Positions 52,510 to 60,971 of a DNA stretch of 64,000 nt are shown here, one piece after another (the first letter of the stretch is position 1; every line of letters begins with the position of its first letter). The translations under genes were made by a program, and so were the position numbers. Origin of the DNA: an uncultured bacterium (lineage in GTDB: Bacteria; Bacteroidota; Bacteroidia; Bacteroidales; Rikenellaceae); the NCBI GenBank assembly GCA_905214725.1, contig CAJMNH010000004.1, positions 124,001 through 188,000 on the forward strand, written 5' to 3'. Under the pieces are notes generated by a model. That model was not told the DNA's origin, searched no databases, and saw only the letters and a program-made list of their open reading frames with translations.

Positions 52510-53424
52510 CTATAACCGAATTGCGAATTTGCGCAAATGATCGTCGAGCATCCGCGCCGGAATAAGCTGTTTGATGACATCGGCCACGGCGTTGACCATC
52601 CGCTCGCGGATATAATCCCGCCGGATCAGAATCGAAATCTCCCGTACGGCGGGCGGCTCGATCGGTTCCACGTTGCCGCGCTGCTCGGCCGTCAGAAACG
52701 GCAGATGCAATTCGGGAATCACCGTATAACCGCCGTTGCGGTCGACGATCTTGATAAGCGTATCGATGCTTCCGGCCTCATAGGTATGGTTGTAAACGCC
52801 CGAAGAGCGGCAGAAATTGAAAACCTGATTGCGGGCGCAGTGTCCCTCCTGCAATACCCACAAATGATCGGGCGGCATATCGCCGGGTTTCAATGCACGA
52901 TGCGGCTCATCGGGAGAGAAATAGGCGACGAACCGTTCATAATAGAGCGGAATTTCCAGAAAATCGGGATCGCCCAACGGCGTGGAGAGGATCGCCATAT
53001 CCAGCTCCCCTGAACGTAATTGCAGAAGCAGCATCTTCGTACGCATCTCCTCCACAGTAAGCGCAACCGACGGGCATTCCGTCTGAAACCCATTGATGAA
53101 TCCGGGAACCAGATAGGGCGCTACGGTCGGAATCACGCCCAGCCGGAGCTCCCCCGCCAGCTGCGTTTTCTCCCTGTCGAGCTGTTCCGAAATCCGATGC
53201 ACCTCCTGCAATGCCGTCTCAGCCTGCCGGATGATGCGCCGCCCCATCTCGGTCGGTTCGACGGGATGCTTCGTACGGTCGAAAATCCGCACGCCGAGCT
53301 CCTCTTCCAATTTCTGAATCATTGCGCTCAAAGTCGGCTGCGAAATGCCGCAGGCCTCCGCCGCCTGCACGAAATGGCGATGCCGGTCGAGCGCCACGAC
53401 GTATTCGAGTTGTTGCAAAGTCAT
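52510..53424 (-). CDS. oxyR: Hydrogen peroxide-inducible regulator OxyR (LysR family)
   Basis: A 304-residue LysR-type regulator. The helix-turn-helix lies at about residues 15-40 (FVQAAEACGISQPTLSAMIQ). The two redox cysteines of OxyR are present with the standard spacing, Cys196 and Cys205 in EGHCARNQVFNFC, which form a disulfide when peroxide is sensed. I chose the ATG at 53424, since the domain begins there; the frame upstream is only open by chance. It is divergent from a peroxiredoxin gene 111 bases away, a typical target. The AT-rich gap should hold its binding site, but I could not define a clear operator. Confidence 0.95.
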   Translation of the reverse strand: MTLQQLEYVVALDRHRHFVQAAEACGISQPTLSAMIQKLEEELGVRIFDRTKHPVEPTEMGRRIIRQAETALQEVHRISEQLDREKTQLAGELRLGVIPTVAPYLVPGFINGFQTECPSVALTVEEMRTKMLLLQLRSGELDMAILSTPLGDPDFLEIPLYYERFVAYFSPDEPHRALKPGDMPPDHLWVLQEGHCARNQVFNFCRSSGVYNHTYEAGSIDTLIKIVDRNGGYTVIPELHLPFLTAEQRGNVEPIEPPAVREISILIRRDYIRERMVNAVADVIKQLIPARMLDDHLRKFAIRL

Positions 53425-53463
53425 AATTATAGATTTTGTCGATATAAATATACAAAATATCTG

Positions 53464-53495
53464 TTTGATTGATAAAAACAGATCCGCTATCTTTG
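53464..53495 (+). promoter_or_regulatory. Promoter of the peroxiredoxin gene
   Basis: TTTG, 20 bases, TATCTTTG, about 40 bases before the ATG at 53536. It is located where OxyR bound upstream could activate it. Confidence 0.8.
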
Positions 53496-53535
53496 CAATA
53501 GAAAATAGAAACAAATCTTTAAAAAATAAAAAACC

Positions 53536-54246
53536 ATGGAAAATCAGGTAAACGTAATGCCGAGAATCGGCGAAAAGGCTCCTTCGTTCGAAGCAGTCAC
53601 CACACAAGGTAAGATTCATTTCCCGGAGGATTACAAAGGCAAGTGGAAGATTCTGTTCAGCCATCCGGCCGACTTCACCCCCGTCTGCACCTCGGAATTC
53701 ATGACCTTCGGCCGCATGTCCGACGAGTTCGAAGCGCTCAACTGCCAGTTGGTAGGGCTCTCGGTAGACGGACTTTACAGCCACATCGCATGGCTGCGCA
53801 CGATTCATGAGAAGATCGAGTACAAGGGGATGAAGGGTATCGAGATCAAATTCCCGCTTATCGAGGACATTTCGATGAACGTCGCCAGACTCTACGGCAT
53901 GATCCAGCCGGAAGAGAGCACCACCTCGGCCGTCCGCGCCGTCTTCTTCATCGACCCCGAAGGAATCATCCGCACGATTATGTACTACCCACTGTCGCTG
54001 GGTCGTAATTTCGACGAGATCAAGCGCGTCCTGATCGGACTGCAAACCTCCGACCGCTTCAACGTGGCGCTGCCCGCCGACTGGCGTCCGGGCGACGAAG
54101 TGATCGTCCCGACGGCTGGATCGTGCGGCGTCGCCAAAAACCGCATGGAAGGCAAAGAGGGCGAAATGCACTGCTACGACTGGTTCTTCTGCACGAAGCA
54201 ACTCGCGCGCGAAACCGTCGAAAAGGAGCTGAACATCAAAAAGTAA
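53536..54246 (+). CDS. Peroxiredoxin (Prx6/archaeal-type AhpC-TSA family)
   Basis: A 236-residue thiol peroxidase that reduces hydrogen peroxide and organic peroxides. The peroxidatic Cys51 is in HPADFTPVCTSEF. The long C-terminal domain and the extra cysteines (Cys197, Cys213, Cys219) fit the Prx6-like group in which Cys213 and Cys219 act as resolving pair, as in archaeal thioredoxin peroxidases. The gene is divergent from oxyR and has a strong promoter. It lies 7 bases before a small ferredoxin gene, with which it shares a terminator. The electron donor is unknown. Confidence 0.95.
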   Translation: MENQVNVMPRIGEKAPSFEAVTTQGKIHFPEDYKGKWKILFSHPADFTPVCTSEFMTFGRMSDEFEALNCQLVGLSVDGLYSHIAWLRTIHEKIEYKGMKGIEIKFPLIEDISMNVARLYGMIQPEESTTSAVRAVFFIDPEGIIRTIMYYPLSLGRNFDEIKRVLIGLQTSDRFNVALPADWRPGDEVIVPTAGSCGVAKNRMEGKEGEMHCYDWFFCTKQLARETVEKELNIKK

Positions 54247-54253
54247 CGTCCCC

Positions 54254-54436
54254 ATGAGCATTCGAGTCGACTCCGATCGCTGCCCGCAGGACCACCGCTG
54301 CCCGCTCATCGAACGCTGTCCGATGCAAGCGATTTCGCAAACCGGAGAGAGGCTGCCGACGATCGATCCCCGCAAATGCATCGAATGCGGACTGTGCGTA
54401 TCCGAATGTCCCAAGCACGCGATGCGATTCGAATAG
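54254..54436 (+). CDS. Small ferredoxin-like 4Fe-4S protein
   Basis: A 60-residue protein with seven cysteines. The C-terminal motif is a standard [4Fe-4S] site with CxxCxxCxxxCP spacing (Cys42, 45, 48, 52). The N-terminal motif is different: Cys10, Cys16 and Cys22 are spaced C-x5-C-x5-CP instead of CxxCxxC, and no fourth cysteine follows. It may hold one normal cluster plus an unusual or absent second one. The ATG is 7 bases after the peroxiredoxin stop and both genes share one terminator, so it is a likely member of the OxyR-controlled unit. Electron donation to the peroxidase is only a guess. Confidence 0.85.
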   Translation: MSIRVDSDRCPQDHRCPLIERCPMQAISQTGERLPTIDPRKCIECGLCVSECPKHAMRFE

Positions 54437-54473
54437 TTCCTGCAAGCAGCATCCGTCCCGGACTCGCCAAACG

Positions 54474-54510
54474 AAGAGAGGGCAGCGACAAAACGCTGCC
54501 CTCTCTTTTT
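54474..54510 (+). terminator. Terminator of the peroxiredoxin-ferredoxin unit
   Basis: A perfect 13-bp stem (AGAGAGGGCAGCG with CGCTGCCCTCTCT), a 6-base loop and a T run, 38 bases after the ferredoxin stop. It may also serve the nuclease gene on the other strand. Confidence 0.9.
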
Positions 54511-54520
54511 CCACCGGTCG

Positions 54521-55312
54521 CTACCGGTCGAACAGCGCGTTCAACACCTTCGCCAGACGATAACCCGACAGCACGAGCTGATACTCCGCAAACGGCGCGT
54601 GCGCATTGTAAAACTCCTGTCCCAGTTCGTCGCCCGGGCGCACCCAGTCGTAGATTTCATGACAACGCCGCGCCGACTCCTCGAACCACTCGACGGGCGT
54701 CCCCTCCGTCATACGGGCGATCTCCTCCTCGGAATAGTTGTCCAACGCATGGCGGTAATCCTGAAATCCCCAGAATTTATGACGGCTGTCGAGCAGCTGT
54801 CCGTCCCAAATCTTGTGATAGTTGGTCTCGACGCCATGTAACTTGACCGGAAATTTTCCGAGCGTCATGTTGTCGGGATAGTAATAGACGTGCGCCGGAC
54901 AGTGCATGTCGCCGAGCAGGTGCACCAGATATTTAATATGCACCAGCACCGTCGAATCGTCCAGTTTCTCGTATTCGGAGAGCAGCGCCATCGACCGCTC
55001 GACGGCCTCGACGCAGTCGCCTTTCGAGCCCGACGTCTCGCGCACGGCCGGAGTGCTTCGGAAATCCGCATCGACCGTTCCGGCATGCCAGTGCGTTGTG
55101 AATTCATACCCTTTCGAATGACGCCATTCGTCCATCCAAGAGGCGTAGTAGACGATCGAATGGTGGTCGGTATACCGCATGATATTGGCTTTGGCCCGCG
55201 GCGTAAGGTGATGTTCCGCGATGCAGGCGATCGCGGCATGACCGGCCAGTCCGAAGGCGCGGAGTTCGCGTGCGGCCAGCAGGGCGAAAAGAATCAGAAT
55301 CAGTTTCTTCAT
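54521..55312 (-). CDS. S1/P1-type zinc nuclease
   Basis: A 263-residue secreted nuclease that degrades single-stranded DNA and RNA with three zinc ions. The signal peptide is MKKLILILFALLAARELRA and the mature protein would begin FGLAGH. The zinc ligands I can check are present: His in FGLAGH, Asp in ASWMDEWR, His in THWHAGT, His/Asp in HLLGDMHCPAH, and His/Asp in NYHKIWD. The first mature residue, usually Trp, is Phe; it binds zinc through the backbone, so activity may remain. I chose the ATG at 55312; the frame upstream lacks coding signals. It is single-gene. Confidence 0.92.
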   Translation of the reverse strand: MKKLILILFALLAARELRAFGLAGHAAIACIAEHHLTPRAKANIMRYTDHHSIVYYASWMDEWRHSKGYEFTTHWHAGTVDADFRSTPAVRETSGSKGDCVEAVERSMALLSEYEKLDDSTVLVHIKYLVHLLGDMHCPAHVYYYPDNMTLGKFPVKLHGVETNYHKIWDGQLLDSRHKFWGFQDYRHALDNYSEEEIARMTEGTPVEWFEESARRCHEIYDWVRPGDELGQEFYNAHAPFAEYQLVLSGYRLAKVLNALFDR

Positions 55313-55660
55313 TTTTTTCGATTGTGTTTGATGAACATGAATCCGGCGCACGATTTTCAAGCGCACGATTCGTATCGAATCCACGTTCGGATAAATACTC
55401 GGTTTCAGGTAAGTCGCAGCCGTTCTCGCCGTCGGACGGAACCGTCGGCGCGGCTTCTCCTCGGCAGGGTGCAATCGGTTCTATCCCATAGGCATTCAGG
55501 TTTAGGTCGGTTCGATAGGAGGATTCCGCACCGCACTCGGTCGCGGTATATACCGACAGCCGATCCGAAAACTCCTCATATATAACAACACCTTCACGGC
55601 AAAATACCCTATTCGGAAACAAAAAAACATCCTTGCCGCCCGATCTGCTCCGTAACGCAA
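55313..55660. other. Gap between nuclease and M3 peptidase genes
   Basis: These 348 bases hold no gene I can support. They should contain the nuclease promoter, but I see no consensus -7 box with TTTG on the minus strand. The short open frames are on the + strand and look like chance frames in GC-rich DNA. Confidence 0.4.
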
Positions 55661-55690
55661 CGGAGCCGAATCCCGCAGGATTCGGCTCCG
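55661..55690 (-). terminator. Terminator of the M3 peptidase pair
   Basis: A perfect 13-bp stem (CGGAGCCGAATCC with GGATTCGGCTCCG) and a CGCA loop, 20 bases after the first M3 gene's stop. There is no strong T run. Confidence 0.75.
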
Positions 55691-55710
55691 CCGTTTTCGG
55701 ACACGCCGGT

Positions 55711-57834
55711 TTATTTAGTCAGCCCCATCTTCTCGATGAGCGCCTTCGTTTCGGGCTTGTGACCGCGGAAATTGACATAGAGCTTCATCGGATGCTCGTG
55801 TCCGCCCTGCGTGAGAATGTTCTTACGGAACGAATCGGCCGCCGGACCGCCCAGAATACTGCCCGTCTCCTCGAAAGCCTTGAAAGCGTCGGCCTCCAGC
55901 ACCTCGGCCCACTTGTAACCGTAGTAACCGGCCGCATAACCGCCGGCGAAGATGTGCGTAAAGGCCGGATTCATCGCCGTGCCGTCCACCGCGGGCAGCA
56001 CCTGCGCGGGAGCCATCGACTGCTTCTCGAAAGCCTCGACGTCGCCCGTGAACGGCTCTTTGAGCGTATGCCATGCCATGTCGGTCAGGCCGAACGACAA
56101 TTGGCGCACGTTGGCGTAAGCAGCCAAGTAGTTCTTCGCGGCGACGATCTTCCCGATCAGTTCGGCCGGCATCTTCTCGCCCGTCTCATAGTGCTCGGCC
56201 CACAGATCGAGCCACGGCTTCTCGGTGGCCCAGTTCTCCATGATCTGCGACGGCAGCTCCACGAAATCGCGGTAGACGTTCGTACCGTTCAGAGACTCGT
56301 ATTTACCCTGTCCCAGCATACCGTGCAGCGAGTGGCCGAACTCGTGGAGGAAGGTCGTCACCTCGTCGAAAGTCAGCAGCGAAGGCTTCGTCTCGGTCGG
56401 CTTGGTGAAATTCATCACCAGCGACACCAGCGGGCGCGTCTCCGCCTCCTCGACCACTTTCGAACCGCGGAACTCGGTCATCCATGCGCCGGCACGCTTC
56501 GAGGCGCGGGGGAAGAAATCCAGATAGAGCACCGCCACGAAATCGCCCTTCGCATCGGTCACCTCGTAGGCGGTTACGTCGGGGTGGTAAACGGCGATGT
56601 CGTCGCGCTTGGCGAAGTTCAACCCGTAGAGTCTGTTGGCCAACAGGAAAACGCCCTTCTTCACCTTCTCCAGTTCGAAGTAAGGCTTCACCTGCTCGTC
56701 GCTCAGCGCGTATTTCTCATTTTTATACTTCTCGGTATAGTACGACCAGTCCCACGGCATCACATCGCCCTTGAAGCCCTGCGCATGCGCATAGTCGTCG
56801 ATCATCTTGTAGTCGGCCTTCGCATAATCGATCGTCTCGTCGAGCAGCTCTTGCAGGAAGGCGTTCACCGTAGCGGTATTCTCGGCCATGCGCTCCTCGA
56901 GCACATAATCGGCATAGGTTTCATACCCCAGCAGACCTGCGATCTGACGGCGCAGATCGACGATGCGGCGGATGTTCCCGCAGTTGTCGAACTCGCCGCC
57001 CAACGCACGCGCATTCGAAGCGCGCCACAACTTCTCCTTCGCTTCGCGATCCGACGAATAAGTCATAAAGGGGACATAGCTCGGATACTGCAACGTCACC
57101 GTCCATCCCTTCTCGCCGCGAGCCTTGGCTTCGGCAGCCATTCCCTCCTTTACGAAGTCGGGCAACTCCTCGACCCGCTTGGGATCGGTGATATTGAGCG
57201 TGAAGGCATTGGTCGCAGCCAACGAATTCTGGCCGAATTTGAGCGTCATCTCGCCCAATTCGGTCGTATACTGACGGTACAACTCCTGCTTGTCGGCCGG
57301 AAGCGCCGCGCCGTTGCGGGCGAAGCCCTTGTAAGTCTTCTCCAGCAGGCGCTTGTCCTCCTTCGAAAGGAACCAGCCCGGATTCTCATACACGGCCTTC
57401 ACGCGGGCGAACAGCTCGGGATCGAGCGATATATCGTTCCCCAGCGCCGTCAATTTGGGCTGTACGTCGAGAGCGATACGCTGCATCTCATCGTTGGAAT
57501 CGGCCTCGAGCAAGTTGTAGAACAGCCCCTCGATGCGCGAGAGCAGTTCGCCGGAACGTTCCAACGCCACGATCGTATTGTTGAACGTCGGTTTGGCGGG
57601 ATTCTTCACGATAGCGTCGATCTCGGCCCGCTGCACGGCGATGGCCGCATCGAACGCAGGTTCGTAATCCGACAGTTTGATCTCCGCAAAAGGCGGCGTG
57701 GCGTGAGGCGTATCCCACTCGGCCAACAGCGGATTCGAGGTGTCGATCTCAGGCAGGATGGCCACGGGCATCGTGCGATCCGCACATCCGGCCACCAAAA
57801 GTGTCAATGACATAAACGACAGGATTTTTTTCAT
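55711..57834 (-). CDS. M3 family metallopeptidase (Dcp/oligopeptidase type), lipoprotein
   Basis: A 707-residue zinc peptidase that probably trims oligopeptides in the periplasm. A lipoprotein signal ends at Cys17 (LTLLVAGC). The mature part starts NPLLAEWDTPHATPPFAEI, the entry typical of the Dcp group. The zinc site is HEFGHSLHG (about residues 494-502), with the third ligand Glu about 28 residues downstream in VELPSQIMENW. The C-terminal half carries the substrate loop around HIFAGGYAAGYYGY. It follows the second M3 gene by 9 bases on the same strand; the two are paralogues and share one transcript. Confidence 0.95.
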   Translation of the reverse strand: MKKILSFMSLTLLVAGCADRTMPVAILPEIDTSNPLLAEWDTPHATPPFAEIKLSDYEPAFDAAIAVQRAEIDAIVKNPAKPTFNNTIVALERSGELLSRIEGLFYNLLEADSNDEMQRIALDVQPKLTALGNDISLDPELFARVKAVYENPGWFLSKEDKRLLEKTYKGFARNGAALPADKQELYRQYTTELGEMTLKFGQNSLAATNAFTLNITDPKRVEELPDFVKEGMAAEAKARGEKGWTVTLQYPSYVPFMTYSSDREAKEKLWRASNARALGGEFDNCGNIRRIVDLRRQIAGLLGYETYADYVLEERMAENTATVNAFLQELLDETIDYAKADYKMIDDYAHAQGFKGDVMPWDWSYYTEKYKNEKYALSDEQVKPYFELEKVKKGVFLLANRLYGLNFAKRDDIAVYHPDVTAYEVTDAKGDFVAVLYLDFFPRASKRAGAWMTEFRGSKVVEEAETRPLVSLVMNFTKPTETKPSLLTFDEVTTFLHEFGHSLHGMLGQGKYESLNGTNVYRDFVELPSQIMENWATEKPWLDLWAEHYETGEKMPAELIGKIVAAKNYLAAYANVRQLSFGLTDMAWHTLKEPFTGDVEAFEKQSMAPAQVLPAVDGTAMNPAFTHIFAGGYAAGYYGYKWAEVLEADAFKAFEETGSILGGPAADSFRKNILTQGGHEHPMKLYVNFRGHKPETKALIEKMGLTK

Positions 57835-57843
57835 TGTAACGGT

Positions 57844-60066
57844 TTATTTGAGGTTTTCTTGTCTATCGCGCAGTTTGAGCTGATTCGCAGGAGGCATGAG
57901 CGTCCGCTCCATGACGGGCGGTTTCACCGTCAAACTGTCGGGCTCCGGTTCCGGTTCGACCCAGAAGCCGCAGGCCTTCAATAAGGGTTCCTTGTCAGGA
58001 TCTTTGCCGCGGAAATCGCGGTAAAGCGTCATGCCGTCGGCTTCGCCGCCGCGGCTGAGCAGCTTTTCACGGAATGCGCGGGCGATCTTCTTGTTGAAGA
58101 TATCGCCGCTGCTGCGAAATGCCTCGTAGGCATCCTTGTCGAGCACCTGCGCCCAAATGTAAAAGTAGTAGCCCGCCGAATAGCCGCCGTCGAAGATATG
58201 GCTGAAATAGGGATAACGATAACGCGGTTCGATCTGCGGGATCAGCCCCCGCTTGGTGTAAAGCGCCTCGCGCTCGAACGCATTGACGTCGAACGGTTCG
58301 TATGCTTTCTGCGAATGAATGTCCATGTCCGACAAGGCAGCGGCCAACAGTTCGGTCATCTCGAAACCTTGATTGAACTGTGCGCTGCGGCGGATCTTCT
58401 GCATGAGCGTCGCAGGTATCTTATCATTGGTACGGTAATGCAACGCATACTGCTCCAACATTTCGGGTTCGGTCGCCCAATTCTCCATCACTTGCGACGG
58501 CAGCTCCACGAAATCGCCCTCGACATCCGCCAGTCCGCGATACTTCACCTTGCGGAACAGACTGTGCAGCGCATGGCCGAACTCGTGGAAGAGGGTCTTC
58601 GTCTCGTCGAGATTGAGCAGCGTCGGCGTCGAACGGGTCGGACGGGCATAGTTGGTCACCACCCCCACGACGGGCGCCACGCGTTCGTCGCCCACGTAAT
58701 ATTGCTCGGTGAAGTTTCCGCACCATGCGCCGCCGCTCTTTCCCTCACGCACATAGTAATCGAAATAGAGCACGCCCAGATGGCTCTCGTCCTCGTCGAG
58801 CACTTCGTAAACGAGGCAGTCGGGATTGTACAACGGCGCCACGATGGGTCGGAAGGTGACTCCGTAAAGCCGGTTGGCCAGAAAAAAGATGCCGCCCTGC
58901 ACGTTTTCGAGCGTGAAATAGGGTCGCAGCGCCTCGTCGTCGAGCGCATAGTCGCGGCGGCGCACCTTCTCTGCATAGTACCACCAGTCCCACGGTTCGA
59001 ACGTAGCCTCCGGTTCGTCGGCATGCAACAGCTCCTCCATCGCCGCCAACTCCTCCTTCGCCCGACCGAGCGCCGGCGTCCATATCTCGTCCAACAACGC
59101 ATAGACCGCTTCTGGCGTCGCGGCCATCTGATCCGAAATCACATAGTCGGCATAGGATTCATACCCCAGCAGATGCGCCTTTTCGGTGCGCAGCCGGATG
59201 TAATCGTTCACCAGCGTCTTGTTGTCGTACGCATCGTCGTTGTTACAGCGATTCAGGTACGCCGTATAGAGTTGTTCGCGCAGTTTGCGATTCTTGGCAT
59301 AGCTCAGGAAGGGCAACATGCTGGGTTTGTGAAGCGTGAATACATAGTATTTGTCACCGAGCTCCAACTCGCGCGCCTTCTCCCGCGCCGCCTCGCGTAC
59401 GGCGGTGGGCAGTCCGTCCAACTGATCTGCGGTCAGTTCCAATCGGAACGCATCGTTATCCGCCAACAGGTTGTTGCCGTATTTCACCGACAACCGAGAC
59501 AATTCGCCGTTGATCTCTTTGAGCCGGCTCTTACCCGTCTCGTCGAGCAGGGCGCCCGAACGAACGAATTCGCGGTAAAGCTTCTCCGTCAGACGCCGTT
59601 GTTCCGCCGTCAGCGGCAATGCGTCACGATGGTCGTAAACGGCCTTGATCCGGTCGAACAGCCGCTCGTTCATACGGATTTCGTCGGCATGAGCCGCCAG
59701 CAGCGGCATCGCCTCCTCCTCGACGGCCTGCATTTCAGGCGTGGCGTCCGAGTCCGTAAGCATCTCGAAGATCAGCGCCGTGCGCTGCAACATCCGCCCC
59801 GCCCCGTCGTAGGCCAAGATCGTATTCTCGAAAGTAGGAGCGTCCGACTCGCCGACGATGGCGTCGATTTCTGCGTTATGGAGCGACATTCCCCGCTCGA
59901 AGGCCGGCAGGAAATGTTCGGGCCTGATCCGATCGAAAGGAGGCACACCGTAGGGCGTCGTCCACTCCTCGAAGAAAGGATTGGGCGTCTGGACCGGTTT
60001 ATTCCGGCACGCGAAGAGTGTCATGGCTGCACAAATTGTTAATAAGAATCCGATGAAACGTCCCAT
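57844..60066 (-). CDS. M3 family metallopeptidase, lipoprotein (paralogue)
   Basis: A 740-residue paralogue of the next gene. I chose the ATG at 60066, which gives a clean lipoprotein signal (MGRFIGFLLTICAAMTLFAC, Cys20). The earlier in-frame ATG would overlap the promoter palindrome. The mature protein starts NPFFEEWTTPYGVPPFDRI. The zinc site is HEFGHALHSL (about 493-502) with the third ligand in VELPSQVMENW. The shared HIFDGGYSAGYYFY region follows. A proline- and leucine-rich tail (about 700-740) is unique to this copy. It is first in the pair, driven by the palindromic promoter at 60082. Confidence 0.94.
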   Translation of the reverse strand: MGRFIGFLLTICAAMTLFACRNKPVQTPNPFFEEWTTPYGVPPFDRIRPEHFLPAFERGMSLHNAEIDAIVGESDAPTFENTILAYDGAGRMLQRTALIFEMLTDSDATPEMQAVEEEAMPLLAAHADEIRMNERLFDRIKAVYDHRDALPLTAEQRRLTEKLYREFVRSGALLDETGKSRLKEINGELSRLSVKYGNNLLADNDAFRLELTADQLDGLPTAVREAAREKARELELGDKYYVFTLHKPSMLPFLSYAKNRKLREQLYTAYLNRCNNDDAYDNKTLVNDYIRLRTEKAHLLGYESYADYVISDQMAATPEAVYALLDEIWTPALGRAKEELAAMEELLHADEPEATFEPWDWWYYAEKVRRRDYALDDEALRPYFTLENVQGGIFFLANRLYGVTFRPIVAPLYNPDCLVYEVLDEDESHLGVLYFDYYVREGKSGGAWCGNFTEQYYVGDERVAPVVGVVTNYARPTRSTPTLLNLDETKTLFHEFGHALHSLFRKVKYRGLADVEGDFVELPSQVMENWATEPEMLEQYALHYRTNDKIPATLMQKIRRSAQFNQGFEMTELLAAALSDMDIHSQKAYEPFDVNAFEREALYTKRGLIPQIEPRYRYPYFSHIFDGGYSAGYYFYIWAQVLDKDAYEAFRSSGDIFNKKIARAFREKLLSRGGEADGMTLYRDFRGKDPDKEPLLKACGFWVEPEPEPDSLTVKPPVMERTLMPPANQLKLRDRQENLK

Positions 60067-60081
60067 GTGATTGGCAATCTT

Positions 60082-60105
60082 TTTATAACTTTGCAAAGTT
60101 ATAAA
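60082..60105. promoter_or_regulatory. Palindromic divergent promoter for the M3 pair (-) and rsmE (+)
   Basis: TTTATAACTTTG followed by its reverse complement CAAAGTTATAAA is a perfect 24-base palindrome. Each half contains a -7 box TAACTTTG, one reading right (60086-60093) and one reading left (60101-60094). Both would start transcription about 20 bases before the neighbouring ATGs (60066 and 60119). Simultaneous use would need the two polymerases to overlap. Confidence 0.75.
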
Positions 60106-60118
60106 TTATTACACAGCC

Positions 60119-60844
60119 ATGCAACTATTTTACGCACCCGATCTCACGCCGCCCCTCTACACGCTGGGCGAGGAGGAGTCGAAGCACTGCATCCGCGTAC
60201 TGCGGCTCAGGCGGGGCGACACGCTCCACCTGACCGACGGGCGGGGAACGCTCCACCGGTGCGAAATCATGGACGACAACGCCAAACGCTGCACGGTGCG
60301 CGTCGTGGAGAGCACCACCGAATTCGAGCGCATGCCCTACCGTCTGACGATGGCCGTCGCCCCCACGAAGAATATCGAACGTTTCGAGTGGTTTCTCGAA
60401 AAGGCGACCGAGGTAGGCGTAAGCGAAATCGTCCCGATCCTGTGCGACCGCTCGGAACGCCGCGCGCTGAAAGTCGAACGCGAAGAACGCGTCGTCACGG
60501 CCGCCATGAAACAGTCGCTCAAAGCCTATTGTCCTACGCTGCGCCCGCTCACTCCGCTGGCCGGACTGTTGGCGGAACCGTTCGACGGACGGCGGTTCAT
60601 CGCCCATTGCGACACGCCGCGTTCGGCGAAACGCTATCTGTTCGATACGCTCCGGTCGGCTGAAAATCTGTTGGTGCTCATCGGCCCCGAAGGCGACTTC
60701 TCGCCCGCAGAGATCGACGCTGCGCTGGCCGCCGGTTTCGAGGAGATCACCCTCGGCCGTCAGCGGCTGCGCACCGAAACGGCCGCCGTCGTCGCGACGG
60801 TCATGGCCGCCACACGGAATCACACGCCCGAAGAGACCGCATAA
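60119..60844 (+). CDS. rsmE: 16S rRNA (uracil-1498-N3)-methyltransferase
   Basis: RsmE methylates U1498 of 16S rRNA in the small ribosomal subunit. The 241-residue protein has the N-terminal PUA-like domain (SKHCIRVLRLRRGDTLHLTD, about 20-40) and the SPOUT methyltransferase knot. Knot motifs are APTKNIERFEWFLEKATEVGV (about 81-102), LIGPEGDFSPAEI (about 185-197) and LGRQRLRTETAAV near the end. All are family signatures. The length is normal. It is divergent from the M3 peptidase pair through a shared palindromic promoter. Nothing is close downstream except the chromate transporter, 127 bases on. Confidence 0.96.
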   Translation: MQLFYAPDLTPPLYTLGEEESKHCIRVLRLRRGDTLHLTDGRGTLHRCEIMDDNAKRCTVRVVESTTEFERMPYRLTMAVAPTKNIERFEWFLEKATEVGVSEIVPILCDRSERRALKVEREERVVTAAMKQSLKAYCPTLRPLTPLAGLLAEPFDGRRFIAHCDTPRSAKRYLFDTLRSAENLLVLIGPEGDFSPAEIDAALAAGFEEITLGRQRLRTETAAVVATVMAATRNHTPEETA

Positions 60845-60971
60845 CCCATGCCGACCGCCGCTTTTATCCTGCCGACCGTAACGGGCGCCGCCTTTTTTAC
60901 CGGCGCCCCATGCAGTAAAGCGCAGGTCGTATCGACATGCGTCGCCCCGCTTCGAAAAAGACTACGCTGAT

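Noticed and set aside
52510..54414. A longer oxyR-like frame up to 54414
   Set aside because: The upstream 330 codons lie antisense to the peroxiredoxin gene, and the OxyR helix-turn-helix begins at 53424.
55633..57810. A 725-codon frame on the + strand across the M3 peptidase gene
   Set aside because: Antisense to a gene with a clear HEFGH site; no recognisable domain.
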